DNA of 64,000 bases from Ditylenchus dipsaci (GCA_004194705.1 SADC01001343.1:1-64000); one strand, 5' to 3'. Positions 9,973 through 20,834 are shown, counted from the stretch's first letter. A program made the numbers and translations. The notes: generated from the sequence alone by a model not told the origin.

Positions 9973-10071
9973 AAACTCAATTAATCTCTCACATAGCTAA
10001 AGTACAGGATGAGTGGAAGAATATTCATGAAAGCTATGAGAGGCATCCAAGCTATCCATTTGCCAAAAGCA
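9973..10071 (+). CDS. Candidate internal exon, unknown gene
   Basis: Bounded by a strong acceptor (GATTGTTTCAG) and a perfect donor (A|GTAAGT). It is open in phase 1-to-1 for 32 residues, including AKVQDEWKNIHESYERHPSY. The helical, charged content looks coding. It lies on the opposite strand from, and 27 bp away from, the first exon of the 7.3-9.9 kb minus gene. Partner exons were not established; the plus exon at 12292-12405 is a possible one. Confidence 0.4.
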
Positions 10072-10116
10072 GTAAGTTTGGGCAAGAAATGGGTCACCAC
10101 CATGTACGGTGACACG

Positions 10117-10190
10117 AATACCATTCCGAGTGGAAACCTAAATTTTTTCGAATTTTATTTGTGTGAAGTACAATTTTGAAAAAGGCCATG
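10117..10190. repeat. Direct repeat, copy 1 of 2
   Basis: About 75 bp starting AATACCATTCC(G/A)AGTGGAAA and ending GAAAAAGGCCATGT. It is repeated in the same orientation at 11696-11773 with few differences. Confidence 0.65.
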
Positions 10191-10389
10191 TGGCATGTTA
10201 AAAGTAAACTTGTTAGTTGTATTTCATTTGTGTATGCATTGTGATTGTACTGAATGGCCCCTTAGTTAAAAAAATGTTTCGGCACTACTTTGATGTAAGC
10301 TCAACTCACCGCCCCCCCCCCCAATATTGATGTTTTTGAGTGTTTAAAACCATTTTTATGTGAAAATTTTGGCATAATTATCATATTAT

Positions 10390-10712
10390 AGAGGGACAAA
10401 AGGCTGTACAGGGAGGGGAAGGGACAAAATAGGGCCACTTTAGAGGGCCACTATAGGGCACTTCAATGGGGGCCCACTGGTTAAAAAAATAAAGATGTTG
10501 AACATAGTTTTGAATACTGGGGCCCACCGCATCAATAAACTCTGGTAGGCTTGTTTTTTTCATGCATCCAGAGTCACTTTCGAGTGATTTGCGTCTGAGG
10601 TATGTGGATGTGCGCATCTCAACCCAAGGCAACCAAGCCCCCGTTCGCCCCTTCGGGGCGAACGGGGCTTGAGGGTTAGAGACTCACTTACCTTAGACAT
10701 AATTCTATATGA
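10390..10712. repeat. Family-1 hairpin element, copy 4 (long)
   Basis: It begins AGGGACAAAAGGCTGTACAG, then GGGGCCCACTGGTTAAAAAA, AGATGTTGAACATAGTTTTG, ATCAATAAACTCTGGTAGGC, CATCCAGAGTCACTTTCGAG and GTGCGCATCTCAACC. The junction stem-loop at 10636-10672 (GTTCGCCCCTTCGGGGCGAAC) is closed by a cTTCGg loop. GACTCACTTACCTTAGACAT follows. Confidence 0.75.
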
Positions 10713-11190
10713 ACTTATTAAGTTTTTATTACCAGAATATTTAGTAGAGTCTAGCAAACATTTTAGTATTAAAAACTTAAGACCAGCAAAACCAAGTCAC
10801 ATAACAGCGTTTTACGTGACCTAATCTCTGTAAAACTCTGTTACTTGACCTGATTTCGCTTATTTCTGAATCTTTTTGATATAAACTTTAAGATTTTTCA
10901 CCACAAAATATTTGTTATATTCTAGCGTTCATTTTGAGCACTGAATGCACACAACTTGAAAATAAAAATTTTGTGAACAAAAGGCATTGAATAAAAATGT
11001 TCAATAAAAACCATGATACCCGTATCATGGTCATTTCATAACTTTGTTTTTGATTGTGGAAACATTTTTGTGGTAATACCGCTACACTGAGAAGGTTTCA
11101 CTAGGAAGTCCTACATGCTCTACAAGAATATGCGAAAAATCACGCGATAGGGTCCTTAAAATTACACCCTGGGAGGGTCCCTTGTAAATC
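10713..11190. other. Spacer without recognised content
   Basis: AT-rich sequence with a short inverted pair CATGATACCCGTATCATG near 11020. No exon or repeat family was recognised. Confidence 0.4.
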
Positions 11191-11197
11191 AAAAAAA

Positions 11198-14044
11198 TTA
11201 CATGCTCAACGTGATCATTTCTAACCAGTTCCTGTAGTTGCTAATGCGATTGTTCCGCAATAACAAAGGCCAGGGTGTGTGCTCGCTGCCATCAGCAAAC
11301 AAAAGCTAAAAATGTAAACTTTTTCAGCAAAATAATTATGAAGGGAAAGTAGCTAACCAGTTGAAACACATTCCAACAACTGTAGTTGAGGGTGAACCAC
11401 CTAAGTGGATGTAGTTTCATCCGGCGTCCAGCTATAGACACATAGATTTGGAGCAGGATCAACACCAAACTGATCACCATCACTACTCCATACTCGATAT
11501 GCACTACAGTGGAGTCGTCCCACACAGGAAACCGATAGGAATCACTGCCGATTATGTCTGAACAGAGAGTAGTTTTGTTTCGCGAATTTTTTTCGTAATG
11601 ACAACTGACAAGATTTGGCATATTAAGTCAACTTTGTCAATAACGCACGCCCATAAATTTCATTCCCGCCTACGGTCTGACATATTTTTTACCCTAATAC
11701 CATTCCAAGTGGAAACCTAAATTTTTTTTCGAATTTTATTTGTGCGAAGTACAATTTTGAAAAAAGGCCATGTTTCCAAAATTGAATCTTAGTACATTAA
11801 AGAAATTGGCGCCAAACGAAAAGTTGTCAAAAATGTTCGATTTAAGGTTTTTTGTTTCATGCCTCTGGTCTGGTTTTCCTTTTTTATTTTGCATGCTTAC
11901 ACCCAAAAAATTTTCCTCACATATAGGGCTTTCGAATAAGCTATCGCTTACCCATAAAACAGTTGAAATTTCAAAACCACAACTGATTTCTGGGAAAATT
12001 TTCAAAGAATTCTTTCCGCCTCATGGAATTGTTTGAGATCCTACCAAGTTTTCCAAAACCAAAGACTCGATAGAGAATTCATTCGTCCATCGTCCGGAGC
12101 TCTATCTCGGTTTATGGTATTTTCGTTGCTTTATATAGCTTTTTATGAAGCAGAATCACATGGAAATGTTTTCACACTGAAATCCATTCATAAAAGTCGG
12201 AAGCTTGCGAAGGTTTGACTCAGCAAGAAAAGTATTTTAAATGGTTGGGATGGCACGGAATCGAAAATAATTCAATGTTTTTAAATTTTAGCTTTCAATT
12301 TTTGGTAATCTCTGTATGATGGCTTAAATGCAACACGAATCATCTGGAGGGCACACCAACCACCCGAAGAGTGCTATTATCTGCTTGGAGAACCAGGAAA
12401 AGCAGGTAAGTATCGTAATCGCGAAAAATATGTATGGCATGCTTAACTTACCAGCTTGGTAAAGGCCGTTTTCGGGAGGTGAAAATTAATATTGGGTGGA
12501 TGGGCCTGAATATTTCGAACCTCTAAACAGGCGTAAACCTAGCCATTTAAAGGGTACCTAAACTGTCTGCAGGGGACTGTGCACTTCCTCCGGCCTGCGA
12601 AAATTCGAGCCGGGTGTGGGCACCGGTGCCAAATGAGTGAAGACGAGAAAAAAAAGAAAAATCTTGGCGCCGGTAGTCCGATTTTAATACCACATGAGAT
12701 TTCATAGCAGATGAGCCTGCGCAATTTCGACTTTATTGCTTTTGTAACACATGTAATACATGGTACTTGGGTAACAAAAGAGTAAAAAATTAAAAAGCGC
12801 GTAAAAACTGCAATTGAATTCTTGGCGTTTTGTTTGAATTAAACTACAAGGAAATTCAAATTTCGAAAGACTGTGTTGTACTGTAAAACGCTAAAATATA
12901 AACTGACGACCATTTTCGACCTAACTTTTGATTGGAAATCGACAATTTGGACAGTAAAACTTCTCGGAAAATTACCACTAATGCCAAAATCTTATCTTGA
13001 ATTCGAATCGGTTGTTTCAGGTCCCGAAAATTTCAGGGAGCTGAGATATTCTTTAAAGTAGGAAAGTGGCCCGATTTTTTTAAATTTTTTTGATTTTGAG
13101 CATGTTGATTTTGTATCTCACTTGGCGGGGTAGTTGACTGTTGTGGTTTAAGTGTCGTTCCATTTGCTGTCAGATTCAACTTTGACATCGTCGTTGTTGG
13201 TAGGGTTACGAATGATATGCTGCTAACTGTAGAGCTTAAAAAACTGCTGATTGTGGAGCTCAAGTTAGATTTTGTGGTATTGCCAGATGTAGATCCTAGA
13301 GCAAAACCAATTGTTGAGCTTAAGGTGCTGCTAACTGTAGAGCTTAAGGTGGTGCCTGTTGTGGAGAGCAAGGTACTTCCAACTGTAGGTGAAAAAAGTA
13401 CTACTTAAGGTAGATCCTGGAGTCGTGCCGAATGTAGAGCTTAAAGTAGTGCTGACTGTAGAGCTTAAGGTGCTTCCAAGGGTAAAGCTGACTGTAGGTG
13501 TCAGTGTATTACCCAAAATGCTTCCAACTGTGGAGTTGAAGGTGCTACCAACTGTAGGCATCATGGCACTACTTAAAGTAGACCCAATAGTTGTGCGAGT
13601 ACTAACTGTGGAGCTTGAGGTGCTTCCAAGTGCGGAGCTGAGATGAGGTGCCGAAAGGCTACCTAAAGTTGATCCTAAGGTGCTTCCAACTGTGGAGCTC
13701 AGAGTGGTGCCGATTGTGGAGCTTAAAGTGGTGCCGGCTGTGGAGCTTGAGGTGCTTCCAACTGCAGAGATAACTGTAGGTGCCAAGGTCGATCCTAAAC
13801 TGCTGCCGACTGTAGGTCCGAGTGTGCTGCTGACTGTAGGCGCCAGGGTACTGCTTACGGCAGAGCTTAAGCTAGTACCCGATGTAGAACCTAAGGTGCT
13901 ACCAACTGCAGAGACAACTGTGGAGCGTAAAGTACTGCTGACTGTAGGTTCTAATAAAGAATTGAGTGTAGTCATCATCATGGTAGTTGCACTAGACATG
14001 TCTTGAGCTAAATTATTTGAGAATTTTTTATTCACATACAACAT
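11198..14044 (-). CDS. Ser/Thr tetrapeptide-repeat membrane protein
   Basis: The exon chain is 14044 (or acceptor ATAATTTAG near 14012) to 13122, 11557-11358 and 11305-11198. Phases agree at both joins and the last intron is 52 nt. The first exon encodes about 300 residues of a four-residue repeat of the form (S/G)-(S/T)-T-(L/V), a mucin-like stalk. One frame break in an A6 run at 13392-13397 (T6 on the coding strand) splits it; without it the repeat runs on to STTPP at donor CCAA|GTGAGA. The next exon has an aromatic/acidic lead (SDSYRFPVWDDST) and a membrane helix (GVVMVISLVLILLQIYVSI), then a basic segment. The last exon ends WLEMITLSM-stop. The large intron holds a plus-strand candidate exon, so the first join is less certain than the second. 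Family unknown; likely a glycosylated surface protein. Confidence 0.5.
11696..11773. repeat. Direct repeat, copy 2 of 2
   Basis: Same-orientation copy of 10117-10190. Confidence 0.65.
12292..12405 (+). CDS. Candidate exon, unknown gene
   Basis: Acceptor TTTAAATTTTAG and donor G|GTAAGT. The clear coding stretch reads GLNATRIIWRAHQPPEECYY then LLGEPGKA, with one N-glycosylation sequon. A single-base break near 12318 (TGTATGATGG) is needed to keep it open from the acceptor. It lies on the plus strand inside the large intron proposed for the minus-strand Ser/Thr-repeat gene, so one of the two models may be wrong or the genes may be nested. Confidence 0.4.
12410..13030. other. Intronic spacer
   Basis: No further exon with matching splice signals, repeat family or RNA gene was recognised between the plus exon and the Ser/Thr-repeat exon. 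Confidence 0.4.
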
Positions 14045-14118
14045 ATTTCACTATCAGGCGATTATTATTTTTTGTCAAAAAGTATTTATAAAAGAATGCA
14101 TAAAATTTTATGACTCAC

Positions 14119-14214
14119 CAGACATTAACACTCGGAGCGTCGAGCGACGAGTTTGTCCGGTTGGGAGTAAAATTTCCTGCTGAACATTTCTGTGCTTTTG
14201 AAACCGTCCTTAGA
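14119..14214 (-). CDS. Candidate exon in left arm of palindrome
   Basis: Acceptor TTTTTTGACAG, donor TG|GTGAGT, open in one frame for 31 residues containing KAQKCSAGNFTPNRTNSSLD and PSVN, with three N-glycosylation sequons. It lies just upstream of the minus-strand Ser/Thr-repeat exon and would suit its ectodomain, but the phase does not match that exon without a one-base change. It is an inverted near-copy of the plus-strand exon at 15842-15935. Confidence 0.35.
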
Positions 14215-15302
14215 CTGTCAAAAAAGCAAGGAAATAACTCATTTACATAGTACCCTCCGAAAAATTTTCCTTTCTAGAAAGTGAACATTGCCCTACTTTT
14301 TGGTGCACAAAAAAGTTTCTTGAACATACAAAAGAAAGCGCAGATCACGGACTTTCTGATAAGATATCATTGAGGTATTTATGACAATTATATGTAAACA
14401 TTTTAGTTCAAATAAAAAATTGTGTCATTTTTCGAAAACGTTGTTGGTACTAAAGAATGCAAGAAAAACTGCACCAGAAAAAGCTTTCAAGTAGGGTAAA
14501 AAGATACTTTGTGAGTGTTTAGCAAAACTCTCAAAAAATTTCAAAATCAGTTTTGATATAAAACTCTTTTTTGTTAATATTTAAATTCAGATTTTTTCGA
14601 AATTTAAATGATTTTTGTCTTGATTTGAAATTAGACAGTAGGTGATTACGTTTGAGGCCAGTTTTCTAAGCAAATCGACTACGCTGAACTCGAACCCGGT
14701 ATCAAAAGTTGGGGTTTCTTTGGCAAAAAATGAGTTTTATGTCAAAAGTGAGTTTGAAATTTTTTGAGAGGCTCGCTAAACACTCCCAAAGCCTCTTTTT
14801 ACCCTATTTTAAAGCTTTTTCTGTTGCAGCTTTCCTTGCTCTGTCGAATGGTATACATCGATAAATAAAACATGAAGTCATCACACTTTTTCTTGCATTC
14901 TTTAGTACCAACAACGTTTTCGAAAAATGACACGATTTTTTATTTGAAGTAAAATGTTTACATATAATTGTCATAAATATCTCAGTGATATCTCATCAGA
15001 AAGCCGTGATCCGCCCTTTCTATTGGATAATAGAATATTTTTGGTTGCAGTGACGAATCAAACCCCCCCTCCCCCCATCCCACGGGGAGTGGTCAGATGG
15101 AGGAGATAACTTCATATTCGTGTTTCTCGTCCCCGATTTCATGAGAAAGCCGCACGTTTTTTTATTTCTGAGAAAAAAAATTTCGAACCACAGGAGGGGG
15201 GGTGAATTTGAAATTTTGACTAAAAAACCATGATACCCCTTTGTGGTTCGAAAATTGGGGGTATCATGGTTTTTTAGTCAAATTTCAAAAATTTAAATTG
15301 GC

Positions 15303-15612
15303 GCCTTTTTGAATTTTAAAGGGAATAAGGGCTGTATTGGAGGGAAGGGAACAAAAAAGGGGCCACTTTTATGGCAGAACGTTGGAAAAAATTAAATGTT
15401 TCTATTCTTCGACTGCCTCACCATGTTTTTCAACTGGGCCGTAGCAAAAGGAGACTCTATATGCATTTTTGGATCGAGAGTCTTCCTCGGAATCATGTCT
15501 AAGGTATGTGTGTGTGCACATCTCAACTCCAAGCGCCTTCCATGCATCCAGAGTCACTTTCCAGTGATTTGTGTCTAAGGTATGTGGTTGTACGCATCTC
15601 AAACCCAGATTT
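15303..15612. repeat. Family-1 hairpin element, copy 5
   Basis: TTTTAAAGGGAATAAGGGCT, GGGCCACTTTTATGGCAGAA, TCTTCGACTGCCTCACCATG, GAGACTCTATATGCATTTTT, GGAATCATGTCTAAGGTATG, CACTTTCCAGTGATTTGTGT and GTATGTGGTTGTACGCATCT. The upstream neighbour (15200-15300) is the CATGATACCCC hairpin. Confidence 0.7.
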
Positions 15613-15841
15613 TTTTCTCAGAACCGAAAAAACAGCCGGCTTTCTCATGAAATCGGGGACAAGAAACACGAATATGAAGTTATCTCCTCCATCTGACCAT
15701 TCCCCGTGGGGGGGGGCGGTGATTGTAAGCTCAAGCCAAAGTTTTTGTGCACCAAAAAGTAGGGCAATTTTCACTTTTTAGGAAGGAAATTTTTTTGGAA
15801 GGGTACTATGTAAATGAGTTATTTCCTTGCTTTTTTGACAG

Positions 15842-15935
15842 TCTAAAGACGGTTTCAAAAGCACAGAAATGTTCAGCAGGGAATTGTACGTCCAACCCGG
15901 CAAACTCGTCGCTCGACGCTCCGAGTGTTAACACA
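15842..15935 (+). CDS. Candidate exon in right arm of palindrome
   Basis: Acceptor TTTTTTGACAG, donor ACA|GTAAAG, open for 31 residues with KAQKCSAGNCTSNPANSSLD and APSVNT. Two N-glycosylation sequons and two Cys suggest an extracellular segment. The next plus-strand candidate exon (17422-17537) is out of phase by one base. Its mirror copy sits at 14119-14214. Confidence 0.35.
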
Positions 15936-16221
15936 GTAAAGATGGGATCACACATATGCATTATTATTTTGAACAGAAACAGTGTAAGCGCCCCTGAACT
16001 GAGAAAAAACGATTTTTTGAATACTTTGATAAAGTTAATGCTTTCATACAGTAACGATATTTAAAAAGCTTATTTTTATGCAATTTACGTAACATATTTT
16101 GATTAACAAAATCTCAAAGTAAGCTCTTTTTGCGAATGAACTTTAAGAACCTTTTCAATAACTTATTGGTAAATATACAGCCACCATAGTAAAAGTAATT
16201 CATGGACAACTTTTTTATTAG

Positions 16222-17333
16222 TACAGTCAAACCTAGATTTCTCCCACCTCAAGTTTGTTCCCACCTAGGGTCCGAAACTTTTTAACCTAATTTTCGAAAT
16301 ATTTTATGGATTCTATTTCGACAGTCTGGTCGCAAATATCGTGAGGATTCCAATTTTGCCGATCGTTTTTTCAAAAACCAATAATTTTTGCTTTTAAAAA
16401 AATCAAAACATCGGCGCTACTTGGATATACCCCCCCCCCCAAATCAACTTTTTTTCAAAGTGTTTCCAAACACCCTATATCGACCTAAAATGCCTCAGGA
16501 GTTCAAAAAAGGCATTATTTTTGAGTTCTGGTCAATAAAAAATCGAGTTTCTAAACCACCAAAAGCACCCATTTGACCATTATCGAAGGGAATTAAGGCT
16601 GTATTAGGGTGGAAATAGACCACAAAGGGCCAATTTTGAACAAAAAGGAAGATGTTGAACATAGTTTTGTTGACTGGGCCTACCGCATAAATAAACTCTG
16701 GTATGCATGCTTTTTCATGCATCCAGAGTCCCTTTCGAGTGATTTGCGTCTAAGGTATGTGGTGTGCGCATCTCAACCCCAAGCAACCAAGCCCCGAAGG
16801 GGGCGCAGGGGGCTTGGTTGGTTAGAGATGCGCGCACTCACTTACCTTAGACATAATCCGAGCAAGACTCTTGAACAAAAATTCATTTAGAGGCTCTTTT
16901 TGCACAGCTCCAGTGACCAAAACATGGTAAACAGGTAAAAAGTCAAAATTTAAAAGTGTCCAAAACTCGAGTTTTTGTTGACCAGAACTCAAAAATAATG
17001 CCTTTTTTGAACTCCTGAGGCCATTTTAGGTCGATATAAGGTGTTTGGAAACACTTTTAAAAAAAGTTGATTTGGGGGGGGATATATCCAAGTAGGGTCA
17101 AAACATCTATTTAACGATCTTCTTTTAAAAATTAGAGGGTCGTTAAATCGAGTTTTTTCTTTAAAAACTATAGGTTTTGAAAAACGATCGGCAAAGTCGA
17201 ATTCTTACGATATTTGCGACGAGACTGTCAAAACAGAATCGATAAAATATTTCGAAAATGGGGTTAAAAAAGTGGCTGACCCTAGGTGGGAACGAACTTG
17301 AGGTGGGGGTCGTTAAATCGAGGTTTGACTGTA
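16222..17333. repeat. Foldback element with TACAGTCAAACCT ends (pogo/Tc1-like MITE)
   Basis: The ends TACAGTCAAACCTAGATTT and TAAATCGAGGTTTGACTGTA are inverted. The arms continue (CCCACCTAGGGTC; TCGCAAATATCGTGAGGATT; TTGCCGATCGTTTTT) and then pair again at 16435-16560 against 16970-17085. TA dinucleotides at both borders fit Tc1/mariner-type insertion. The family-1 copy at 16586-16925 sits in its centre. Related end sequences occur near 21.48, 24.0, 34.7, 51.55 and 52.4 kb. Confidence 0.7.
16586..16925. repeat. Family-1 hairpin element, copy 6
   Basis: AGATGTTGAACATAGTTTTG, CGCATAAATAAACTCTGGTA, ATGCATCCAGAGTCCCTTTC, GTGTGCGCATCTCAACCCC, a GC hairpin at 16787-16822 and GAGATGCGCGCACTCACTTA. 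It is nested in the 16222-17333 foldback. Confidence 0.7.
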
Positions 17334-17421
17334 TTGCTATTCAATACTTATTATAAACAAAAATAGATTTCACATTCATTAAATATTTCATTGAATTAAA
17401 TTTCACCTTTTGGTGTTCCAG

Positions 17422-17623
17422 CTACAACTGGCGGAAACGTGAACAAAGATGGCGGAAATGTAATTGTTTCAAAAGAAGAAAACATAGGAGGGCTGACAGG
17501 CCGACTGGTTAAGCTAGTCATCGCACTGCTAATCAAGGTTTACCACAGAATGTTTGAGATCTGCAATGAAAAAAAATTATTTAATTTTTCACATTTATTT
17601 TTATTTTTTAGGATTTTTTCTAA
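17422..17623 (+). CDS. Candidate C-terminal exons with hydrophobic end
   Basis: Exon 17422-17537 (acceptor GGTGTTCCAG, donor AAG|GTTTAC) encodes Gly/Asn-rich sequence (TTGGNVNKDGGNVIVSKEEN), then GRLVKLVIALLIK. Splicing over a 74-nt intron to the acceptor TTATTTTTTAG adds DFF and a TAA stop at 17621-17623. If unspliced, the frame stays open to 17666. A hydrophobic segment at the very C-terminus could be a membrane or GPI-type anchor, which would suit the glycosylated exon at 15842-15935. That link is inference. Confidence 0.3.
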
Positions 17624-17669
17624 AAGGTATCTGTGGACACTAGAGATCTTTGAAAAAACGGTTTAGAAG

Positions 17670-18780
17670 AATAAAATATCTGGTCGAAAAAGACCGACTA
17701 ACAAGGAAACCGATTGAACTGTGAAATGTAAACCCTTCAAACTTTCATTTTCTCTAGCATTTTTCCACTGTTTTGCGATTCACTAAATACGAAAAACCTC
17801 CTAATAGTCGTCCCTACGATAGACCACAAAAAAATTTTTTTTTGGATGCCTTGGTCACCTAAGCTGATCTTTTAGACACCAAATACCGTATTTTTCTATT
17901 AACTTCCTTGGGGAGTTTCTTTGCAACCCTTGAAAATCGGAAAATTTTGAGGTCGATTTAGAAATTTTCGGACGCTCAACCAAAATCTGAAAAGTGGAAT
18001 CAAGTGAACTCATGGTGACTAAAAAAACGCAAAAAACAGATCTGCGAAATGTTTTCTCTAGACTGAGATGTAAGTTCCGTGGGTGGGGAGCAGTGATATA
18101 TAATTCTCCGGATCTGGCTCTTCCTCCAAGCAGTAGCCGGAGCATATTTGTTGAAGTTAAGAGCCCAGAGCAAGAGCCGGAGCGAGTTTTTGGTTTCTAA
18201 AGTGAACTTCTGATAAATAAATCGGCTAATGTTTAAGACTTCAGACAAAAATAAATATATTAACTATAATTACATTTTTGCAGGAGGGATATTAAATGCG
18301 AAAAGGCAAAAATAGTTCAAGTTTTCTAAATTGACTGACATTTATGGCTAAAATGTGGTCTTGCTGTTGATTCAAACATAGAGCTAACTTAAAATCACCA
18401 GGCAGAGCAGTAGTGAATGGGTGTTAACAGGTGCAAACACTACTTAAAAACAAAGCTTGGCTTTTATATCTCAGTCATAATATAAAAGCGTTCACCAAAC
18501 GTGTACTACAATTAAAACACAGTACTTGAAAGAATAATTTCACAGTTAACTTTTTTTGAGGCTCACATTATTTCTCACATCAAATCATGTGTTCATTAAA
18601 AATCAGACTTTTCTCACAGTCAAATGTTTAAAAAAATTTCTTCAGAACAACAAAAAATTTCGGCCTTAGTAGAGGATCCCAACAAATGTGATTAAAAGTC
18701 GGATGTCGGTTGTCTGACTTTAATTTCTTATTTTTTCTGACCGGACTGGTTTATTCGGTGCCTATCAAAAAACCCCAAAT
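17670..18780. other. Spacer with one dispersed repeat
   Basis: About 17925-18010 (AACCAAAATCTGAAAAGTGG with flanks) recurs near 58530-58615. A possible acceptor (ACATTTTTGCAG) at about 18285 is followed immediately by a stop in one frame. Nothing else was recognised. Confidence 0.35.
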
Positions 18781-18784
18781 GATG

Positions 18785-19140
18785 TTTTTTGGTACTTATT
18801 GGGTTGGGGTCACACCTCATATTTTTGGTGTGTGATCAATTTTTTAACATCTCTTTTCTCTTTACGGCTTTATTATTTTCGTGTAAACTGTTTTCTCTAT
18901 TTTTTCTTGATATTTAGAATTAAAATAGAGGAGTTTCGAGTTTAAAATGGAGGAGTACCTCATATGGTACAGCCCGCTCCCACTTAGTCAGTTACATTGA
19001 AGAATTCCTATGGCGAAAAATTATTTGACGAAAAGTGATATTGATTGATAGAATTGAGGAACTATTGAATAAAATTAGTATGTGTCGCTGTTTTGTAAAA
19101 AATATGAGGTGTGACCCCAACCCAATAAGTACCGTTTTTT
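18785..19140. repeat. Inverted repeat
   Basis: GGTACTTATTGGGTTGGGGT-CACACCTCATATTTTT (18790-18828) pairs with its complement at 19094-19132. The interior has no recognised content. Confidence 0.65.
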
Positions 19141-19317
19141 TTTGATGTTTTAGCACTTTTGGTGTTCAACCATGTTTTAAGGGGCGGCCGACTATAAAAA
19201 AAATTTTTTGACCAAAATCGACTTTTTGCCTTGGGGTGCGGGGCCAACGTAAAAGGCACTGGAGGGTACCTGGATACCTTATTTTTTCACTCAATGATGG
19301 TATTCTACTCTGTTTTT

Positions 19318-19480
19318 ATCACTAGAGCTTGGAAAAAAAGTCTCTATATGCATTTTTTATCAAGAGTCTTGCTCGGAATTATGTCTAAGGTAAGTGAGTG
19401 CGCGCATCTCTAACTCTCAAGCCCCCAAGCCCCCTGCGCCCTCTTCGCGTCTTGAGAGTCAGAGATGCGAGAAATGGAAA
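19318..19480. repeat. Family-1 hairpin element, partial copy 7a
   Basis: TCACTAGAGCTTGGAAAAAA, GTCTCTATATGCATTTTTTA, TCGGAATTATGTCTAAGGTA, GTGAGTGCGCGCATCTCTAA and a GC-rich junction (CCCCCTGCGCCCTCTTCGCG). Confidence 0.65.
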
Positions 19481-19614
19481 CTACGGTATAAAGAAACTCT
19501 GGTATGTATACATATTTATTAGGCCCCCGAAGGGGCGTAATAAATATGTATGCATGCCGATAAATATGTATCATAAATATGTATCTAACCATTGCGCGTA
19601 ATAAATATAAAAAC

Positions 19615-19742
19615 AGCATTTTGAAAAACCACCTACAAACAAGTTTGGACCATTTAAAAAAGGTGAAAAAATTTAAAAAATTGAAAATCATACCGATTGG
19701 GAATCGAACTTTCGACTTAAAGAAAGAGCGTGAACACACACT
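19615..19742 (-). repeat. tRNA-derived SINE, 3' part
   Basis: Reading on the minus strand: GTGTGTTCACGCTCTTTC, an AAAGTTCGATTCCCAATCGG box-B-like sequence, then a tail with AAAAAGG and GTTTTTCAAA. It is cut at the A-box side by a family-1 copy at 19738. It matches the fuller copies at 20.34 and 20.9 kb. Confidence 0.6.
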
Positions 19743-19990
19743 CTGGTATGCATGCTTTTTCATGCATCCAGAGTCACTTTCGAGTGATTTGTGTCTAAGG
19801 TATGTGGGTGTGCACATCTCAACTCCAAGCTTTCAGGCCCCCTGCGCCCCATTCCGGCAGGCAGGAGGCTTGAGAGTTAGAGATCCGCGCACTCCCTTAC
19901 CTTAGACAAGATTCCGAGAAGTACTCTTGGTCAAAAAATGCATATAGAGTCTCTTTTTGCCACGTCCCATGTTGAAAAACATGGTAAGAC
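19738..19990. repeat. Family-1 hairpin element, copy 7b
   Basis: CACTCTGGTATGCATGCTTT, TTCATGCATCCAGAGTCACT, TTCGAGTGATTTGTGTCTAA, GTGTGCACATCTCAACTCCA, a reduced GC junction and CTTACCTTAGACAAGATTCC. Confidence 0.7.
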
Positions 19991-20329
19991 AGTCGACTTA
20001 ACACCAAAAATTACTTTTAACGTTTTTCTTTGAAAGTGGCCCTCTTATGGTGGCCCTTTCCCTCCCTATACAGCTCTTATTACTTTTCAAAATGTTTGGC
20101 GCCAATTCAAAAAATACTTTTTTTGGATATTTTTTACATTTTTTGCCTTGGGGGACCAAGGCAAAAAATTTTCATGAAAATTTTTTTTTCTCGTAAAAGT
20201 GCTTTCCCTATCCTAAAAACGTGTTTTCTGCACGTTAAAGGTAAAAAGAAGCATGATGGAGATGATTTTGGGCGTTTTCGGGCGACACACACATTGTGTA
20301 CTCCGGCCAAATTTTGTTCGAGCAAATTT

Positions 20330-20440
20330 TGGCCACGAGCAAATTTTGTCACGCACCCGTGGTATGTGTTCACGCTCTTTCTTTATGCCCAAAGTTCGAT
20401 TCTCAATCGGTGTAATTTTCAATTTTTTATATTTTATTCA
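20330..20440 (+). repeat. tRNA-derived SINE copy
   Basis: GTGGTATGTGTTCACGCTCT, then CAAAGTTCGATTCTCAATCG (box B type), then a T-rich run. It shares its sequence with the minus-strand copies at 19.6 and 20.9 kb. Confidence 0.6.
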
Positions 20441-20554
20441 TTGGCCCCTCTGTATGGTCCCTCTGTGGTTTTGATGTTGACCATCTAGAGACAAATGAAT
20501 CCACAGACCATGGCTCAAACCACAAGGCGGACAAGCAAAAATCGACAGCACCCT

Positions 20555-20765
20555 AAGTGCAAAACCGCCCCCCCCCCCCCGCAAAGAGTATTTTCTCTAA
20601 GCTGACTTTTTTCATCTAAGTCTAAGGCCTAAGCTTAAACCTAAGCCCAAGTTAGCGCGCTAAACATTGCAAAAAAGAAAACTTAAAAAAAATCAAGGGA
20701 ACCCAAAATAGGACGCTTAGAGAAAAATACTCTTTGGAGGGGAGGGGGGAGGGTGCACTTGGCTT
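20555..20765. repeat. Short inverted-repeat element
   Basis: AAAGAGTATTTTCTCTAAGC near 20582 pairs with GCTTAGAGAAAAATACTCTT near 20718. C-tract and G-tract sequences flank the two arms. Confidence 0.6.
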
Positions 20766-20834
20766 TCACGGCAAAAATCGTGTTATTGACATTACATACC
20801 AAAAAAATATTTTCGTCGAGAAAATCGATCTGTA

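Larger units (their letters stand above)
14119..15935. repeat. Nested palindrome carrying an exon in both arms
   Basis: Outer arms: 14119-14320 pairs with 15750-15935 at high identity (CTCGGAGCGTCGAGCGACGA; CTGAACATTTCTGTGCTTTT; CAAGGAAATAACTCATTTAC). Inner arms: about 14341-14530 pairs with 14760-15012 (GACAATTATATGTAAACATT; AACGTTGTTGGTACTAAAGA). A third pair, 15070-15190 against 15605-15720, carries the TCATGAAATCGGGG / CTCCTCCATCTGA repeat. Both outer arms contain the same short exon with its acceptor (TTTTTTGACAG) and a GT donor. Confidence 0.75.

Noticed and set aside
13217..14006. Plus-strand protein across the Ser/Thr repeat
   Set aside because: Antisense shadow of the 12-nt repeat; splice sites, membrane exon and phases support the minus strand.
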